Notes: generated by a model not told the origin, from the letters alone. A stretch of 38,913 nucleotides of DNA from Rubrivirga marina (GCF_002283365.1 NZ_MQWD01000001.1:4672415-4711327), one strand, 5' to 3'. Shown: positions 18,121 through 25,729, counted from the stretch's first letter. Translations and numbers: made by a program.

Positions 18121-18693
18121 TCACTCGGCGTCGCGGAAGAACAGGTCGTCTGCCCCGCCCGTGTCGAACCCCGCCGAGAAGCCCGTCATGCCGGTGCCGC
18201 CGTAGAGGCCGGCGCCGAAGCCCGAGCGCGCGCCGTAGCCGTACGGCGAGGCGTACGCGCCGTACGGGCTCTGCTGCACGCGGAGGTGGAGCGTCGCGTT
18301 CTCCGTCGGCCGGTACGCGATCTCGGCGTTTCGGAGGAACACGCGCGTGTCGCCGGGGCTCTCGAGCCCGAGGCCGCTCTGGAGTTGGTCCGACCCGAAC
18401 AGCCCGTGCATCACGCCGAGGTCGACGCGGCCGGCGAGGTTCTGGGTCGGCTGCCAACGGAGCGAGGCCGTGTACACGCCGAGGCCGAGCGACCCGAAGC
18501 CGCCCGTGCTGTAGCTCGCCTCGTACGACTGGCTGAACTTCAGCGTCTCGGCGTTGAACAGCTGGCCGAGACCGAGCGTGCTCGGCGTCTCCGAGAGCAC
18601 GACCGGCGCCGGACGGGCCGGCACGTCGGCCGCGCGCTGGGCGCGGACGGGCACGGCGAAGGCGAGGAGGGCGGCGAGGGCGATCGTGCGCAT
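18121..18693 (-). CDS. Secreted, possibly outer-membrane, Gly/Tyr-rich protein
   Basis: A 190-residue exported protein with a Sec signal peptide ending VRAQ (about residue 19). The mature part has alternating strand patterns (KFSQSYEASYSTGGFG, GVYTASLRWQPTQNLAGRVDL, RVFLRNAEIAYRPTENATLHL) and then a Gly/Tyr-rich region (about 145-180). This resembles a small outer-membrane beta-protein of the kind often left as hypothetical in Rhodothermota; no Pfam-like motif is recognised. It is the first gene of the LytR_C-rsfS operon and has a good promoter just upstream. Confidence 0.83.
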   Translation of the reverse strand: MRTIALAALLAFAVPVRAQRAADVPARPAPVVLSETPSTLGLGQLFNAETLKFSQSYEASYSTGGFGSLGLGVYTASLRWQPTQNLAGRVDLGVMHGLFGSDQLQSGLGLESPGDTRVFLRNAEIAYRPTENATLHLRVQQSPYGAYASPYGYGARSGFGAGLYGGTGMTGFSAGFDTGGADDLFFRDAE

Positions 18694-18716
18694 CGGGGCG
18701 ACGGAGCGGGGCGGGC

Positions 18717-18745
18717 AGGATAGATCGACCGCGAGCGGGAGTCAA
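18717..18745 (-). promoter_or_regulatory. Promoter of the LytR_C-rsfS operon
   Basis: On the minus strand, TTGACT (18745-18740) and TATCCT (18722-18717) are separated by exactly 17 bases. The predicted start of transcription would be about 17 bases before the ATG at 18693. It matches both sigma-70 spacing and the TTG/TA layout of Bacteroidota promoters. Confidence 0.6.
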
Positions 18746-18802
18746 CCGGCGGCCGAGCCTGCTGAACGCGGGACGTGGGCGCGTGGTGCCCTCTGCGAGA
18801 CG

Positions 18803-19027
18803 TCAGGCAACCGGAATGACCCGGTCCACCTCGGCAACGTCGTCGGACGGGCCGGGCGGCACGCCGAGACGCACCCGGGTGGCCAGCGCGGCGACGACGA
18901 ACGCGGGGGTCGCCACCACGAGGATGCCTTATGGGATCCCCTGCCCCGCGTACACCGCCACGAGCGCCGCCCGCCGGAGCCGACGGCGCTCGGTCAGGGT
19001 GGGGAGCACGGAGAGGCGAGCGGTCAC
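18803..19027 (-). pseudogene. Possible decayed MFS-type transporter fragment with in-frame stop
   Basis: Translating the minus strand from GTG at 19027 gives 74 codons with one TAA at 18931-18929, then a TGA at 18805-18803. Before the stop is ERRRLRRAALVAVYAGQGIP, and directly after it GILVVATPAFVVAALATRVR. A tyrosine codon in place of TAA would give GQGIPYG, which matches the first membrane helix of PAT/AmpG-like major facilitator permeases. After about residue 53 the similarity fades into a short tail (ending DRVIPVA). I read this as a broken remnant, but a chance similarity in an otherwise empty 382-base gap is possible. The stretch 18694-18802 holds only the operon promoter. Confidence 0.4.
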
Positions 19028-19075
19028 GGGGCTGTGGGGAGACGCCCGAACGTCGCCCCAGTCCGCCCCCAGACG

Positions 19076-19339
19076 CTACATCGTGTCAGCGGGCTCGTCG
19101 ACCGGCGGCGTCGCGTCCTCGATCGGCGCGTTGAAGAGGTCGTCGCCGGTCTCCGCCGAGTCGGCCATGGCCTCGTCAGACGACTGGCCGTCGTCACGGG
19201 ACAGGGGGTCCACATCCATCGGCGTGTCGGGGTCGGGGTCCGGGAGCTCCTGCGTTGCGTCAGGCGCGGGGTCGACTTGGTCGGGCCCGCAGGCGGCAAG
19301 CGGGAGCGAGAGCGCGAAGAGAAGGGCGAAAAAGCGCAT
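19076..19339 (-). CDS. Small acidic lipoprotein
   Basis: An 87-residue lipoprotein with a 16-residue leader and a lipobox (P-L-A-A-C17), followed by a strongly acidic, low-complexity mature region (PDPDPDTPMDVDP, MADSAETGDD). No folded domain is evident. The leader ALSLPLAAC is almost the same as those of the genes at 19466 and 20505, suggesting copied signal sequences. Codon-position GC and the lipobox support a real gene, but the function is unknown. Confidence 0.72.
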   Translation of the reverse strand: MRFFALLFALSLPLAACGPDQVDPAPDATQELPDPDPDTPMDVDPLSRDDGQSSDEAMADSAETGDDLFNAPIEDATPPVDEPADTM

Positions 19340-19465
19340 GGCATGGCGGGTGACGTGGGGGGCGCCAACGGGCCGGGCTCCAGGCGGGATCCACGGGGAG
19401 CCCCTGAACGAGCGCGGGGCGGCCCCCCGGAAGGGACCGCCCCGCGACGGCGGATGCCGGACGGC

Positions 19466-19777
19466 TTACATGCCGTCGTCGTCCGTGGCCTCCTCGACGT
19501 CACCGGCCGCCTCGTTGACGGCGTCCTCGGTGGCCTCGCCAGCGTTGTCGAGGGCCGCCTCGGTCTCGGCGGCGGCCTCGTCGGCCTCGGCCTCGATGGC
19601 GTCGCCGGCGGCCTCGGCCTCCATGGCGGCGTCGTCGGCCGCGGCGTCGAGGTCGTCGCCGATCTGCGCGGCGTCGGCCTCGATGGCGTCGTCGGTCTCG
19701 TAGGTGTCGACGTCGTCACCGCAAGCGGCGAGCGGGAGCGACAGAGCGAGCGCGAAGAGCGCGATGTTCTTGAACAT
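19466..19777 (-). CDS. Acidic alanine-rich helical lipoprotein
   Basis: A 103-residue lipoprotein (lipobox P-L-A-A-C19) whose mature part is almost only Ala, Glu and Asp, with repeated AIEAEADEAAAE-type units that predict one long amphipathic helix or coiled coil. It starts CGDDVDTYETDD; acidic residues right after the lipid-bearing Cys resemble the surface-export signals described for Bacteroidota lipoproteins, which is only an inference here. Function is unknown. The gap that follows upstream (19778-19938) contains no gene, but has an inverted repeat, GTCCA (19901-19905) and TGGAC (19912-19916). Confidence 0.78.
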   Translation of the reverse strand: MFKNIALFALALSLPLAACGDDVDTYETDDAIEADAAQIGDDLDAAADDAAMEAEAAGDAIEAEADEAAAETEAALDNAGEATEDAVNEAAGDVEEATDDDGM

Positions 19778-19938
19778 GATGGTATTGGGTAGGGTGAAGG
19801 TGTCCCGGGAGCGATCACCGGGGCCCGGCGGGGTGAGGAGCCGAGCGGGTCCTAGAACGGAAGGTCCACCATTGTGTTGCCCACGGCACTAGACAACCCT
19901 GTCCAATCTTCTGGACGACCATCAACATTCACCGTCTC

Positions 19939-20415
19939 TCATCCGTCGGCGCCGGCCGAATCGGCGGCGGTCGTGTCGGGCGCGAGGCGCTGCCCACTCC
20001 GCCGCAGCACGTCGCCAAGCGCGGCCAGTGGCGTCCCCGCCTCGGCGAGCGCTCCGGTCTGTTCGCCGACGTCGCGGAGCGTCCGCCCGATGCCCGGACC
20101 GTCGAGCGGGCTCGACTGAAGCTGGTTGCGAAGCGTCGTGAGGTCGTCCCGGAGCTCGGTCGCCCCATCCGCCGAGACGGTGTCGAGGCGGGCGATCCAG
20201 AGGTCGATCGTCTGGATGGCGACGGACGGCGAGACGGCCAGGAGGTCGCCGCTTACGAGGTCGAGCGTGCTCTCCGGGGAGACGGCCCGGACCATCGCCG
20301 TGTCGGGGAGCGACGCGTCGGGGTCGGAGGGCGCGACACGGGCGCCGTCGGAGGACGCGTCTGGACCGCAGGCGGACACGGCGAGGACGAGGGCGAGCAG
20401 GAGCGAAGGGCGCAT
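19939..20415 (-). CDS. Lipoprotein, tandem paralogue A
   Basis: A 158-residue lipoprotein (V-S-A-C16). After an acidic linker, residues about 55-145 form a helical domain: AVSPSVAIQTIDLWIARLD, LTTLRNQLQSSPLDGPGIG and TLRDVGEQTG. The gene at 20505 encodes the same domain and the same total length. ATG 20415 is chosen over ATG 20442, because the latter lies directly on the T-run of the upstream terminator and would place nine extra residues before the signal peptide. The family is not one I can name. With the terminator only 27 bases upstream, expression needs readthrough or a promoter inside the neighbouring gene. Confidence 0.82.
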   Translation of the reverse strand: MRPSLLLALVLAVSACGPDASSDGARVAPSDPDASLPDTAMVRAVSPESTLDLVSGDLLAVSPSVAIQTIDLWIARLDTVSADGATELRDDLTTLRNQLQSSPLDGPGIGRTLRDVGEQTGALAEAGTPLAALGDVLRRSGQRLAPDTTAADSAGADG

Positions 20416-20442
20416 GGGACGGGAAAGAGAAGCGGGGCGCAT

Positions 20443-20486
20443 AAAAAAAGGCCGCCGACCGGACCCCGCGGGGTTGGTCGGCGGCC
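20443..20486 (-). terminator. Strong rho-independent terminator between the two paralogues
   Basis: On the minus strand, GGCCGCCGACC (20486-20476) pairs with GGTCGGCGGCC (20460-20450) over 11 perfect base pairs and is followed by seven T (20449-20443). The 15-base loop holds another palindrome, CCCCGCGGGG. It lies 18 bases after the stop at 20505. Confidence 0.93.
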
Positions 20487-20504
20487 GAATCGGACCGGTG
20501 GGGC

Positions 20505-20981
20505 CTACATGCCCGCGAGGGAGTTGCCGGCGTCGGTCAGCGTGGTGCCGAGCGTCTCGAGGGCGCCATCACCCGCGGCGGCGGCCGTCGTGGCCTGGCC
20601 GAGGCTCTGGAGCGTCGCCCCGACCGCGGCGCCGTCGATCGGCGATGCCTGGAGCTGGCTACGGAGCGTCTCGAGATCGGCGACGACCGGCGCGAAGTCC
20701 GGGTTGCCCTCGAGGCGGTCGATCCACGCGTCGATGTTGCTGACGGCAGCGGCGGGCGCGAGGCTCGTGAGGCCTCCGGCCTCGGTGACAGCGTCGACGG
20801 TGGCCTGGGGCGTCACCTCAGGCGCGTCGTCCATCGTGGTGTCGTCCATCATCGGCTCGTCGACTATGGGGTCGGGGGTCTCGACGATGGTCGTGTCGGT
20901 CTCGGCGACCTCGGGCTCAGACTCGCAGGCCGCGAGAGGCAAGGCGAGGGCGAGAAGGAAAAGGGAGAGGCGGGTAGTCAT
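20505..20981 (-). CDS. Lipoprotein, tandem paralogue B
   Basis: A 158-residue lipoprotein (P-L-A-A-C19), the same length as the neighbour at 19939. An acidic Asp/Thr/Met-rich linker (20-58) leads to a helical domain (about 68-153) with VSNIDAWIDRLEG, LETLRSQLQASPIDGAAVG and TLQSLGQAT, which aligns without large gaps to paralogue A. The shared pattern is ID-x-WI-x-RL, LR-x-QLQ-x-SP-x-DG and G-x-TL. It could be a helical bundle; I know no named family. A strong terminator follows. Confidence 0.87.
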   Translation of the reverse strand: MTTRLSLFLLALALPLAACESEPEVAETDTTIVETPDPIVDEPMMDDTTMDDAPEVTPQATVDAVTEAGGLTSLAPAAAVSNIDAWIDRLEGNPDFAPVVADLETLRSQLQASPIDGAAVGATLQSLGQATTAAAAGDGALETLGTTLTDAGNSLAGM

Positions 20982-21089
20982 GGCAGGGGGGAGGGTGAAA
21001 GGGCGGGGAGTCCGCTATCGGGCTAACCCGCTACCGAGGCCGCGGATCGCGGATCATTCGCATTTCACCCCGGATCGGGCGTCTCCTGA

Positions 21090-21590
21090 CTACGCGGTCG
21101 GGACCTCTTCTCGGCCCTCGGCCCCCAACGCCGAAACCGTCCACTCGGCCGGACGGTCGCTCTCAGCGAGGGACGCGGCAAGGCGGAGGAGGCGAGCCTG
21201 CTCGGGCCACACCAGCCGGTCGGCCGCGGCCTCGGCGGGGAGCCACGCCGCCATGTCGTGCTCGTCGTCGAGCACCGGCTCGCCCTCGACCTCGGCGGCG
21301 AAGGCCGGAGCGAGAACGACGCGGTCGGCCGCCCAGTCGTAGTGGGCGTTGACGGAGGGGAGGGCCCAGAGTTGGAGGAGTCCGCGGCCGAGCCGCCAGC
21401 CCGTCTCCTCCGCGAGCTCGCGGAGCGCCGTTCGCCACGCCGGCTCGTCGCCGTCGATCTTCCCGCCGATCATGCGCCAGGAGCCCGCGTAGGCGTGGCC
21501 GGCCGCGCGGCGCGCGATCAGCCACTCGGTCCCACCGGCTGCTCTCCGGTACGGGTAAACGTCGACGGCGTGGAGCGAGAGGACGGGCAC
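21090..21590 (-). CDS. Nudix hydrolase
   Basis: A 166-residue Nudix enzyme that would hydrolyse a nucleoside diphosphate linked to another group, with Mg2+. The Nudix box is complete: GKIDGDEPAWRTALRELAEE, then TGW (about 43-65), matching Gx5Ex7REUxEExGU. The N-terminal VDVYPYRRAAGGTEWLIARR strand and DEHDMAAWLP after the box are usual for dATP/NudB-like members, so a house-cleaning role on a nucleotide is likely. The substrate cannot be decided. It is divergent from the tiny membrane protein at 21630, with only 39 bases between the two starts. Confidence 0.92.
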   Translation of the reverse strand: MPVLSLHAVDVYPYRRAAGGTEWLIARRAAGHAYAGSWRMIGGKIDGDEPAWRTALRELAEETGWRLGRGLLQLWALPSVNAHYDWAADRVVLAPAFAAEVEGEPVLDDEHDMAAWLPAEAAADRLVWPEQARLLRLAASLAESDRPAEWTVSALGAEGREEVPTA

Positions 21591-21629
21591 TCCCAGAGAA
21601 CGGAACCGCGCGGGCGGGGTTCACACTCC

Positions 21630-21869
21630 ATGGCCGACGGATCGATCTACCTCGTCATCGCGGGCACCTTCTTCGGGTTCATCGCGCTCGCCTTCATCCT
21701 GCTCTTCCCGGTGTACCGGTTCATGAAGCGCCAAGAGACCCTCTCCGACGACTGGACACCGGAGGCCATCGCCCGCCGCCAACGTCGCCAGTCCGCCCGC
21801 CCGGATGACGACGGCAGCGACCCGCTTCGCGACGACGGCCCGCCAGGCGGCGAGCCGGTCGCCCCTTAG
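21630..21869 (+). CDS. Small single-span membrane protein
   Basis: A 79-residue protein with one N-terminal transmembrane helix (about 5-30, IYLVIAGTFFGFIALAFILL) followed by a charged cytoplasmic tail (RFMKRQETLSDDWTPEAIARR, then Asp/Pro-rich). No family is recognised. The ATG at 21630 is chosen because the hydrophobic stretch begins there. Its stop overlaps, tail to tail, the stop of the ComEA-like gene (21866-21869). Confidence 0.78.
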   Translation: MADGSIYLVIAGTFFGFIALAFILLFPVYRFMKRQETLSDDWTPEAIARRQRRQSARPDDDGSDPLRDDGPPGGEPVAP

Positions 21870-22402
21870 AGCCGGATCCAGGGGCGCATCCGCTCGAGCG
21901 TCTTCTCGCCGATCCCCTTGACCTCGGTGATCTGCTCGGGCGTGCGGAACGGCCCGTGCGTCCGGCGGTGCTCGACGATCCGACCCGCCAGCGCCGGCCC
22001 GATCCGGGGGAGCCGCTGGAGTTCCTGGGCGGAGGCTGTGTTGAGGTTCGTCGGGGCCGGCGGCGGCTTGCCGGACCGGCGCGGCGCGGCGGCCCGCTCG
22101 ACGGCGGCGTCCGCGATCTCGGCGGCGGTCGAGTCCGCCGCTGGAGCCGCCGAGGCGGGCGCCTCCGGCATCGCGGCGAGAGCCAGCGGGACCGCGGGCG
22201 CGGCCTCGCGCGTGGTATCGGCCGCGGCCGTGGCGAAGGCGGCATCGGAGGCCGCGTAGAAGTCGGCGGGGATCGGTGCCGAAGTCGCCTGGAGGTGCCG
22301 GGCGACGGTCCCGCCGAGGAGGGCGAGGAGCAGGGTGAGCGCGGCGGTCGCCTCGACCTCCGAGAGGCCGAGGCGCGTCCGAAGGCGGTAGAGCCAGGTC
22401 AT
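21866..22402 (-). CDS. ComEA-like membrane-anchored helix-hairpin-helix protein
   Basis: A 178-residue protein: a short cytoplasmic N-terminus, one transmembrane helix (about 17-33), an Ala-rich flexible linker (about 45-112) and a C-terminal HhH domain (about 117-178), with NLNTASAQELQRLPRIGPAL and ITEVKGIGEKTLERMRPWI. This is the ComEA layout; ComEA binds DNA outside the inner membrane during natural transformation. No other competence gene is in the window, and the same domain arrangement also occurs in general helix-hairpin-helix proteins, so the role in uptake is a guess. It converges with the tiny membrane protein. Confidence 0.85.
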   Translation of the reverse strand: MTWLYRLRTRLGLSEVEATAALTLLLALLGGTVARHLQATSAPIPADFYAASDAAFATAAADTTREAAPAVPLALAAMPEAPASAAPAADSTAAEIADAAVERAAAPRRSGKPPPAPTNLNTASAQELQRLPRIGPALAGRIVEHRRTHGPFRTPEQITEVKGIGEKTLERMRPWIRL

Positions 22403-22535
22403 GACGGAGGCGCGGGGCGGGGACGTGCGGACCTAGACCCGCCAGGGCTCGCCATACAACCCGGCCCGAGCTCGGACGCAGAACCACGCCGCCGCGCGGG
22501 CAGGCACCCTGTCCTCGCGGCGGCGTACATCCGAC

Positions 22536-23330
22536 ATGATCGTCCGCACCGACGCCGTCGTCCTCCACGCCTTCGACTACGGCGAGACCAGCCGGATCGT
22601 CCGCCTCCTGACACGGCCGCACGGCGTGATCGGCGTGATCGCGCGCGGCGCGCGCCGGCCGACGAGCACGTTCGGCTCGACGCTCCAGCCGATGTCGTAT
22701 CTCCAGGCCGTGTACTACCACCGGGCAGGGCGGGGCCTCCAGACCTTGAAGGAGACGTCGCACGTGGTTCGGTTCAGGCGGCTCACGTCGGACATCGACC
22801 GGGTCACGCTCGGGCTCCGCGTGCTGGAGGTCACGCGGGCGGTCATCGAGGAGGGCGAGGCGCATCCCCTCGCGCTCGACCTCGTCGTCCGCACGCTCGA
22901 GCACCTCGACGAGGCCGAGGCCAACGCCGCCAACGCGGTCCCGTGGTTCCAGCTCCACCTGGCGGCCCTCCTCGGGTTCGCGCCCGACGTCCGACGGGAG
23001 GACGTCGAGGCCCTCGGCGACGACGGCGGGCGGCTCCTGCTCCAGAGCGGGACCGTCCTCCCCGCCGGCGCCGAGGCGAGCGCGATCGGCCTGGCGGCCT
23101 CGGCCGACGGGGTCCCGGCGAGCCGGGCCGCACTCCGGGCGTTCGCGATCCTCGCGCGGACTGGGCTCGACACGGCCGGTCGGATGCGGCTCGCACCCGA
23201 CGTCCGCCGCGAGGTCGAGGGCCTCGTCGACGCGTTCGCCCGCGTCCACTTCGAGACGACGTACCCCGAGCGCGTCCGCGGGGTGGCCGACCAACTCGAC
23301 GCCGCGTTGGGGCGGAACGAGGATATGTGA
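22536..23330 (+). CDS. recO: DNA repair protein RecO
   Basis: RecO anneals SSB-coated DNA and, with RecR, loads RecA. The 264-residue protein has the N-terminal OB fold (VRTDAVVLHAFDYGETSRIVRLLT, GVIARGARRPTSTFGSTLQP, about 3-52) and a helical C-terminal part. Members often carry a four-Cys zinc site in the C-terminal domain; this one has no cysteine at all, so the site is absent. Length is normal to slightly long. The start ATG 22536 gives the usual M-I-V-R-T opening. recR, its partner, is at 1108. Confidence 0.96.
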   Translation: MIVRTDAVVLHAFDYGETSRIVRLLTRPHGVIGVIARGARRPTSTFGSTLQPMSYLQAVYYHRAGRGLQTLKETSHVVRFRRLTSDIDRVTLGLRVLEVTRAVIEEGEAHPLALDLVVRTLEHLDEAEANAANAVPWFQLHLAALLGFAPDVRREDVEALGDDGGRLLLQSGTVLPAGAEASAIGLAASADGVPASRAALRAFAILARTGLDTAGRMRLAPDVRREVEGLVDAFARVHFETTYPERVRGVADQLDAALGRNEDM

Positions 23331-23401
23331 GCCGCCGGCGGCAACCGGCCCTCCGATGGCGGACGGCGGCCCCTCGATGCCGACTACCCATCTGTGCGGA
23401 G

Positions 23402-23432
23402 TTGTGTGTGATGGGCGTCTGCCCTACTTTGG
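23402..23432 (+). promoter_or_regulatory. Promoter of the LexA-like gene, with possible operator
   Basis: TTGTGT (23402-23407) and TACTTTGG (23425-23432) are 17 bases apart; the latter is close to the Bacteroidota TAnnTTTG element. Transcription would begin about 14 bases before the ATG at 23453. CCCATC (23387-23392) and GATGGG (23410-23415) form an inverted repeat that straddles the TTG element and could be an operator. Confidence 0.6.
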
Positions 23433-23452
23433 CGGCGGACACCAGGCCCCCC

Positions 23453-24019
23453 ATGAGCCGCCGCCAGCTGACTCAGAAGCAGCACGCCTTCCTCGAGTAC
23501 CTCCGCGACCACGTCGACCAGCACAAGGTCTGGCCGACGTACCGCGAGATCGCCGACCACTTCGAGTACCGCTCGCCGAACTCGGTCACGCAGAACCTCC
23601 AGGCCCTCTCGCGAAAGGGGTTCCTCCAGCGCGGCCGCAACGGCTACGCCCTCGTCGAGCAGACGGCCCGCGACGGCTCGATCCGCGTGCGCGGCGCGCT
23701 CCGAGGAGGCCGCATCGAACCGGCCCCCTCCGATCGGCTCTCGCTGACGTCGCTCTTTCCGGACCTCAGCGGCTTCCACGCGCTCGAACTCGATGCCGGG
23801 ACCGACCGGACCGGAGAGCTCGGCGACGCGCGTTACGTGTTCGTGGCGGAGGGCGACGTGGCGGAGGGCGACACGGCCGTCGTCATCGACGGCGGGCGGC
23901 TGTCGATCGGGCTCGCGGCCGACCTCACCCCGGACGCCGAGGTCCTCGGGCGCTACGCCGGGCACGCCGGGCCCTACGGCATCGTCCGGGCGGACGCCAC
24001 GACGAGCGCCAGCGCCTGA
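23453..24019 (+). CDS. LexA-like repressor lacking the self-cleavage machinery
   Basis: A 188-residue protein. The N-terminal winged helix matches LexA (LTQKQHAFLEYLRDH, WPTYREIADHFEYRSPNSVT and NLQALSRKGFLQR, about 6-60). The C-terminal part aligns loosely to the LexA protease fold (GALRGGRIEP, SLFPDLSGFHALEL, VAEGDVAEGDTAVV, VLGRYAG). However, the Ala-Gly cleavage pair is replaced (LRGG), the GDSM serine motif is replaced by DAGTDR, and there is no lysine after residue 55, so a Ser-Lys dyad is impossible. It may be a repressor that does not respond to RecA. ATG 23453 is chosen because the upstream in-frame ATG 23411 lies between the promoter boxes. Confidence 0.8.
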   Translation: MSRRQLTQKQHAFLEYLRDHVDQHKVWPTYREIADHFEYRSPNSVTQNLQALSRKGFLQRGRNGYALVEQTARDGSIRVRGALRGGRIEPAPSDRLSLTSLFPDLSGFHALELDAGTDRTGELGDARYVFVAEGDVAEGDTAVVIDGGRLSIGLAADLTPDAEVLGRYAGHAGPYGIVRADATTSASA

Positions 24020-24092
24020 CGACGCGGCCCGGGAGCGCTTAAGGGGACGAGCGGAGGGCCGATACCGGCCGGGACGTCCGCTCGCGCCTCCC

Positions 24093-24674
24093 ATGAACCC
24101 TCTCCGCGTCCTCCTCGCCGCCACCGTCCTCCTCGGCCTCTCCGCCTGCGACGCAGGCGGCGGCCCCGACGGCAGCGCCACCTCCGGCGTCTGGGCCGGC
24201 ACCGCCGAGTTCAAGGTCGACTCGCTCCTGGCCGACCAAAACTTCCGCATCGTCACCGACTACGAGACGCGGTACGAGTTCGAGTTGACCGAGGACGAGG
24301 ACGGCCTGGTCATCGGCTACCTCAACCAGTACAACACGGGCACGTTCTTGCTCCGCGAGCCGCGCGACGGCACCGACGGCCAGACGGTCATCGAGCGGAC
24401 GGTCGAATGGGACGACGAGCTCGTCCAGACGTGGCCCGTCTACGGCACGTTCTACCGGCCGACGCTCGAGCTCGACCTCCCGCAGGCCGAGGCCCAGGGC
24501 GTCTTCCCGAAGGACATCTGGACGTTCACGGTCGTCGGCGACCGGGCGCGGCTCGAGGCCACGAAGATCCTCCACGGCTACACGTTCGAGGTGTTCGAGG
24601 ACTACGACTCGCCCTACACGATCGTCCTCAGCCCGACGAACGAGGACGAGTTCTCGATGCGGCGGGTGGACTAG
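24093..24674 (+). CDS. Lipoprotein, likely small beta-barrel type
   Basis: A 193-residue lipoprotein (lipobox L-S-A-C19). The mature part begins [14 protein letters not shown] and continues in alternating strands with acidic loops ([57 protein letters not shown]). The opening SGxWxG is shared with the protein at 27087 and resembles lipocalin-like or similar small barrels. No named family is recognised. The gene end overlaps the opposite-strand DUF2256 gene by 47 bases. Confidence 0.83.
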   Translation: MNPLRVLLAATVLLGLSACDAGGGPDGSATSGVWAGTAEFKVDSLLADQNFRIVTDYETRYEFELTEDEDGLVIGYLNQYNTGTFLLREPRDGTDGQTVIERTVEWDDELVQTWPVYGTFYRPTLELDLPQAEAQGVFPKDIWTFTVVGDRARLEATKILHGYTFEVFEDYDSPYTIVLSPTNEDEFSMRRVD

Positions 24675-24837
24675 CCCCTCCCGCCTCGGGCCCGCTCCGG
24701 GCACGGCGCGACCGCCGGCACCGCTCGGAGCAGTACACGACGGCGTCCCAGTCGCGCGCCCACTTCTTGCGCCAGGCGAACGGCCGCCCGCAGACGGGAC
24801 ACGTCTTCGTCGGGAGGTGAGGCTTCCGGTGGGCCAT
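24628..24837 (-). CDS. DUF2256 zinc-ribbon-like protein
   Basis: A 69-residue protein whose first ~45 residues are a full DUF2256: [20 protein letters not shown] and [12 protein letters not shown], with four cysteines in two CxxC-like pairs that fit a zinc site. Family members are about 40-60 residues and of unknown role. The extra Arg/Pro/Ser tail runs into the antisense 3' end of the lipoprotein gene, so the gene seems to have lost its original stop or been extended. The ATG at 24837 starts M-A-H-R-K as in the family. The gap 24838-25048 upstream shows no other gene. Confidence 0.85.
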   Translation of the reverse strand: MAHRKPHLPTKTCPVCGRPFAWRKKWARDWDAVVYCSERCRRSRRARSGPEAGGASPPAASRTRPRSSG

Positions 24838-25048
24838 CGGCGATGATGCGTCGTGTCGGCCTGAGACCCTCCGACCGCGCTCCGGGCTCCGCTTCGTTCG
24901 GTGAGAGACGCGACGCGCAAGGCGGGAATCTCGGGCCCCTCCTCCCCGACGCCGAGGCGAGCACCGGCGGGCGGGCGACACGGGACGGCCGGCGCCGCGG
25001 AGCTTTTCGCGAGGCCGCCTGTACCGCCTCGCCCCCCCTCCTCTCCCC

Positions 25049-25729
25049 GTGACCGTCCGCCAGATCGCCGCCGTCAAGACCGCCCGGTACGCCGTGCTCG
25101 GTCCGGAGGACGGCCCCCCGAACGAGGTGTGGATGGCGTGCCACGGGTACGGGCAGCTCGTGACGCACTGGGCCCGGCATTTCCATGCGCTGGAGCGGCC
25201 GGGACGGCTCGTGGTCGTGCCCGAGGCGCTGAACCGGTTCTACGTGGGAGAGATCGGAGCCCGCGACCGACGCGTGGGCGCGAGCTGGATGACGCGCGAG
25301 GAGCGGGAGGCCGACATCGAGGACGTCGTCCGCTACCTCGACGACGTGTTCGTCGCCGCCTGTGCCCGCGCCGACGTCGATCCGCAGACGGTCCCGCTCA
25401 CGGCGTTCGGGTTCAGCCAGGGGACGGCGAGCGTGGTCCGGTGGCTGGCCCTCAGCCCATTGATCTCGCGCCGGCCGACGCGCGCGGCTCGCGTGATCCT
25501 GTGGGGCGGCGGGATGCCCCACGACCTCGACCTCGGCGCCCACGCCGACTGGCTCGCCGAGGCGGGCGTGACGCTCGTCGCCGGCGACCGTGACGGGTTT
25601 GCGACGCCGGCGCGGGTGATGGAGCAGGAGGCGCGGCTGAAGGCGGCCGGCGTCCCCGTTGAGACGGTCTCGTTCGCCGGCGAGCACCGCCTCAACGAGC
25701 GCGTGCTTCGAGAGGTGGGGGCGGCATGA
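25049..25729 (+). CDS. Alpha/beta hydrolase, phospholipase/carboxylesterase type
   Basis: A 226-residue cytosolic hydrolase. It has the oxyanion strand WMACHGYGQ (about 28-36), [11 protein letters not shown], the nucleophile elbow GFSQG (serine at about residue 125), a later DRDGFATP segment with an acidic residue, and a final EHRLN that supplies the histidine. This is the esterase type related to the YpfH/phospholipase-carboxylesterase group. The start is GTG 25049; no ATG is available before the conserved strands. It overlaps gluQ by ATGA, so the two form an operon, though no functional link is obvious. Confidence 0.88.
   Translation: MTVRQIAAVKTARYAVLGPEDGPPNEVWMACHGYGQLVTHWARHFHALERPGRLVVVPEALNRFYVGEIGARDRRVGASWMTREEREADIEDVVRYLDDVFVAACARADVDPQTVPLTAFGFSQGTASVVRWLALSPLISRRPTRAARVILWGGGMPHDLDLGAHADWLAEAGVTLVAGDRDGFATPARVMEQEARLKAAGVPVETVSFAGEHRLNERVLREVGAA

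Noticed and set aside
18783-19703. Plus-strand frame across the lipoprotein cluster
   Set aside because: Ser/Ala-rich shadow of two convincing minus-strand lipoproteins.
19901-19916. GTCCA/TGGAC inverted repeat as a terminator of the 19939 gene
   Set aside because: A 5-bp stem with no T-run; too weak to call.
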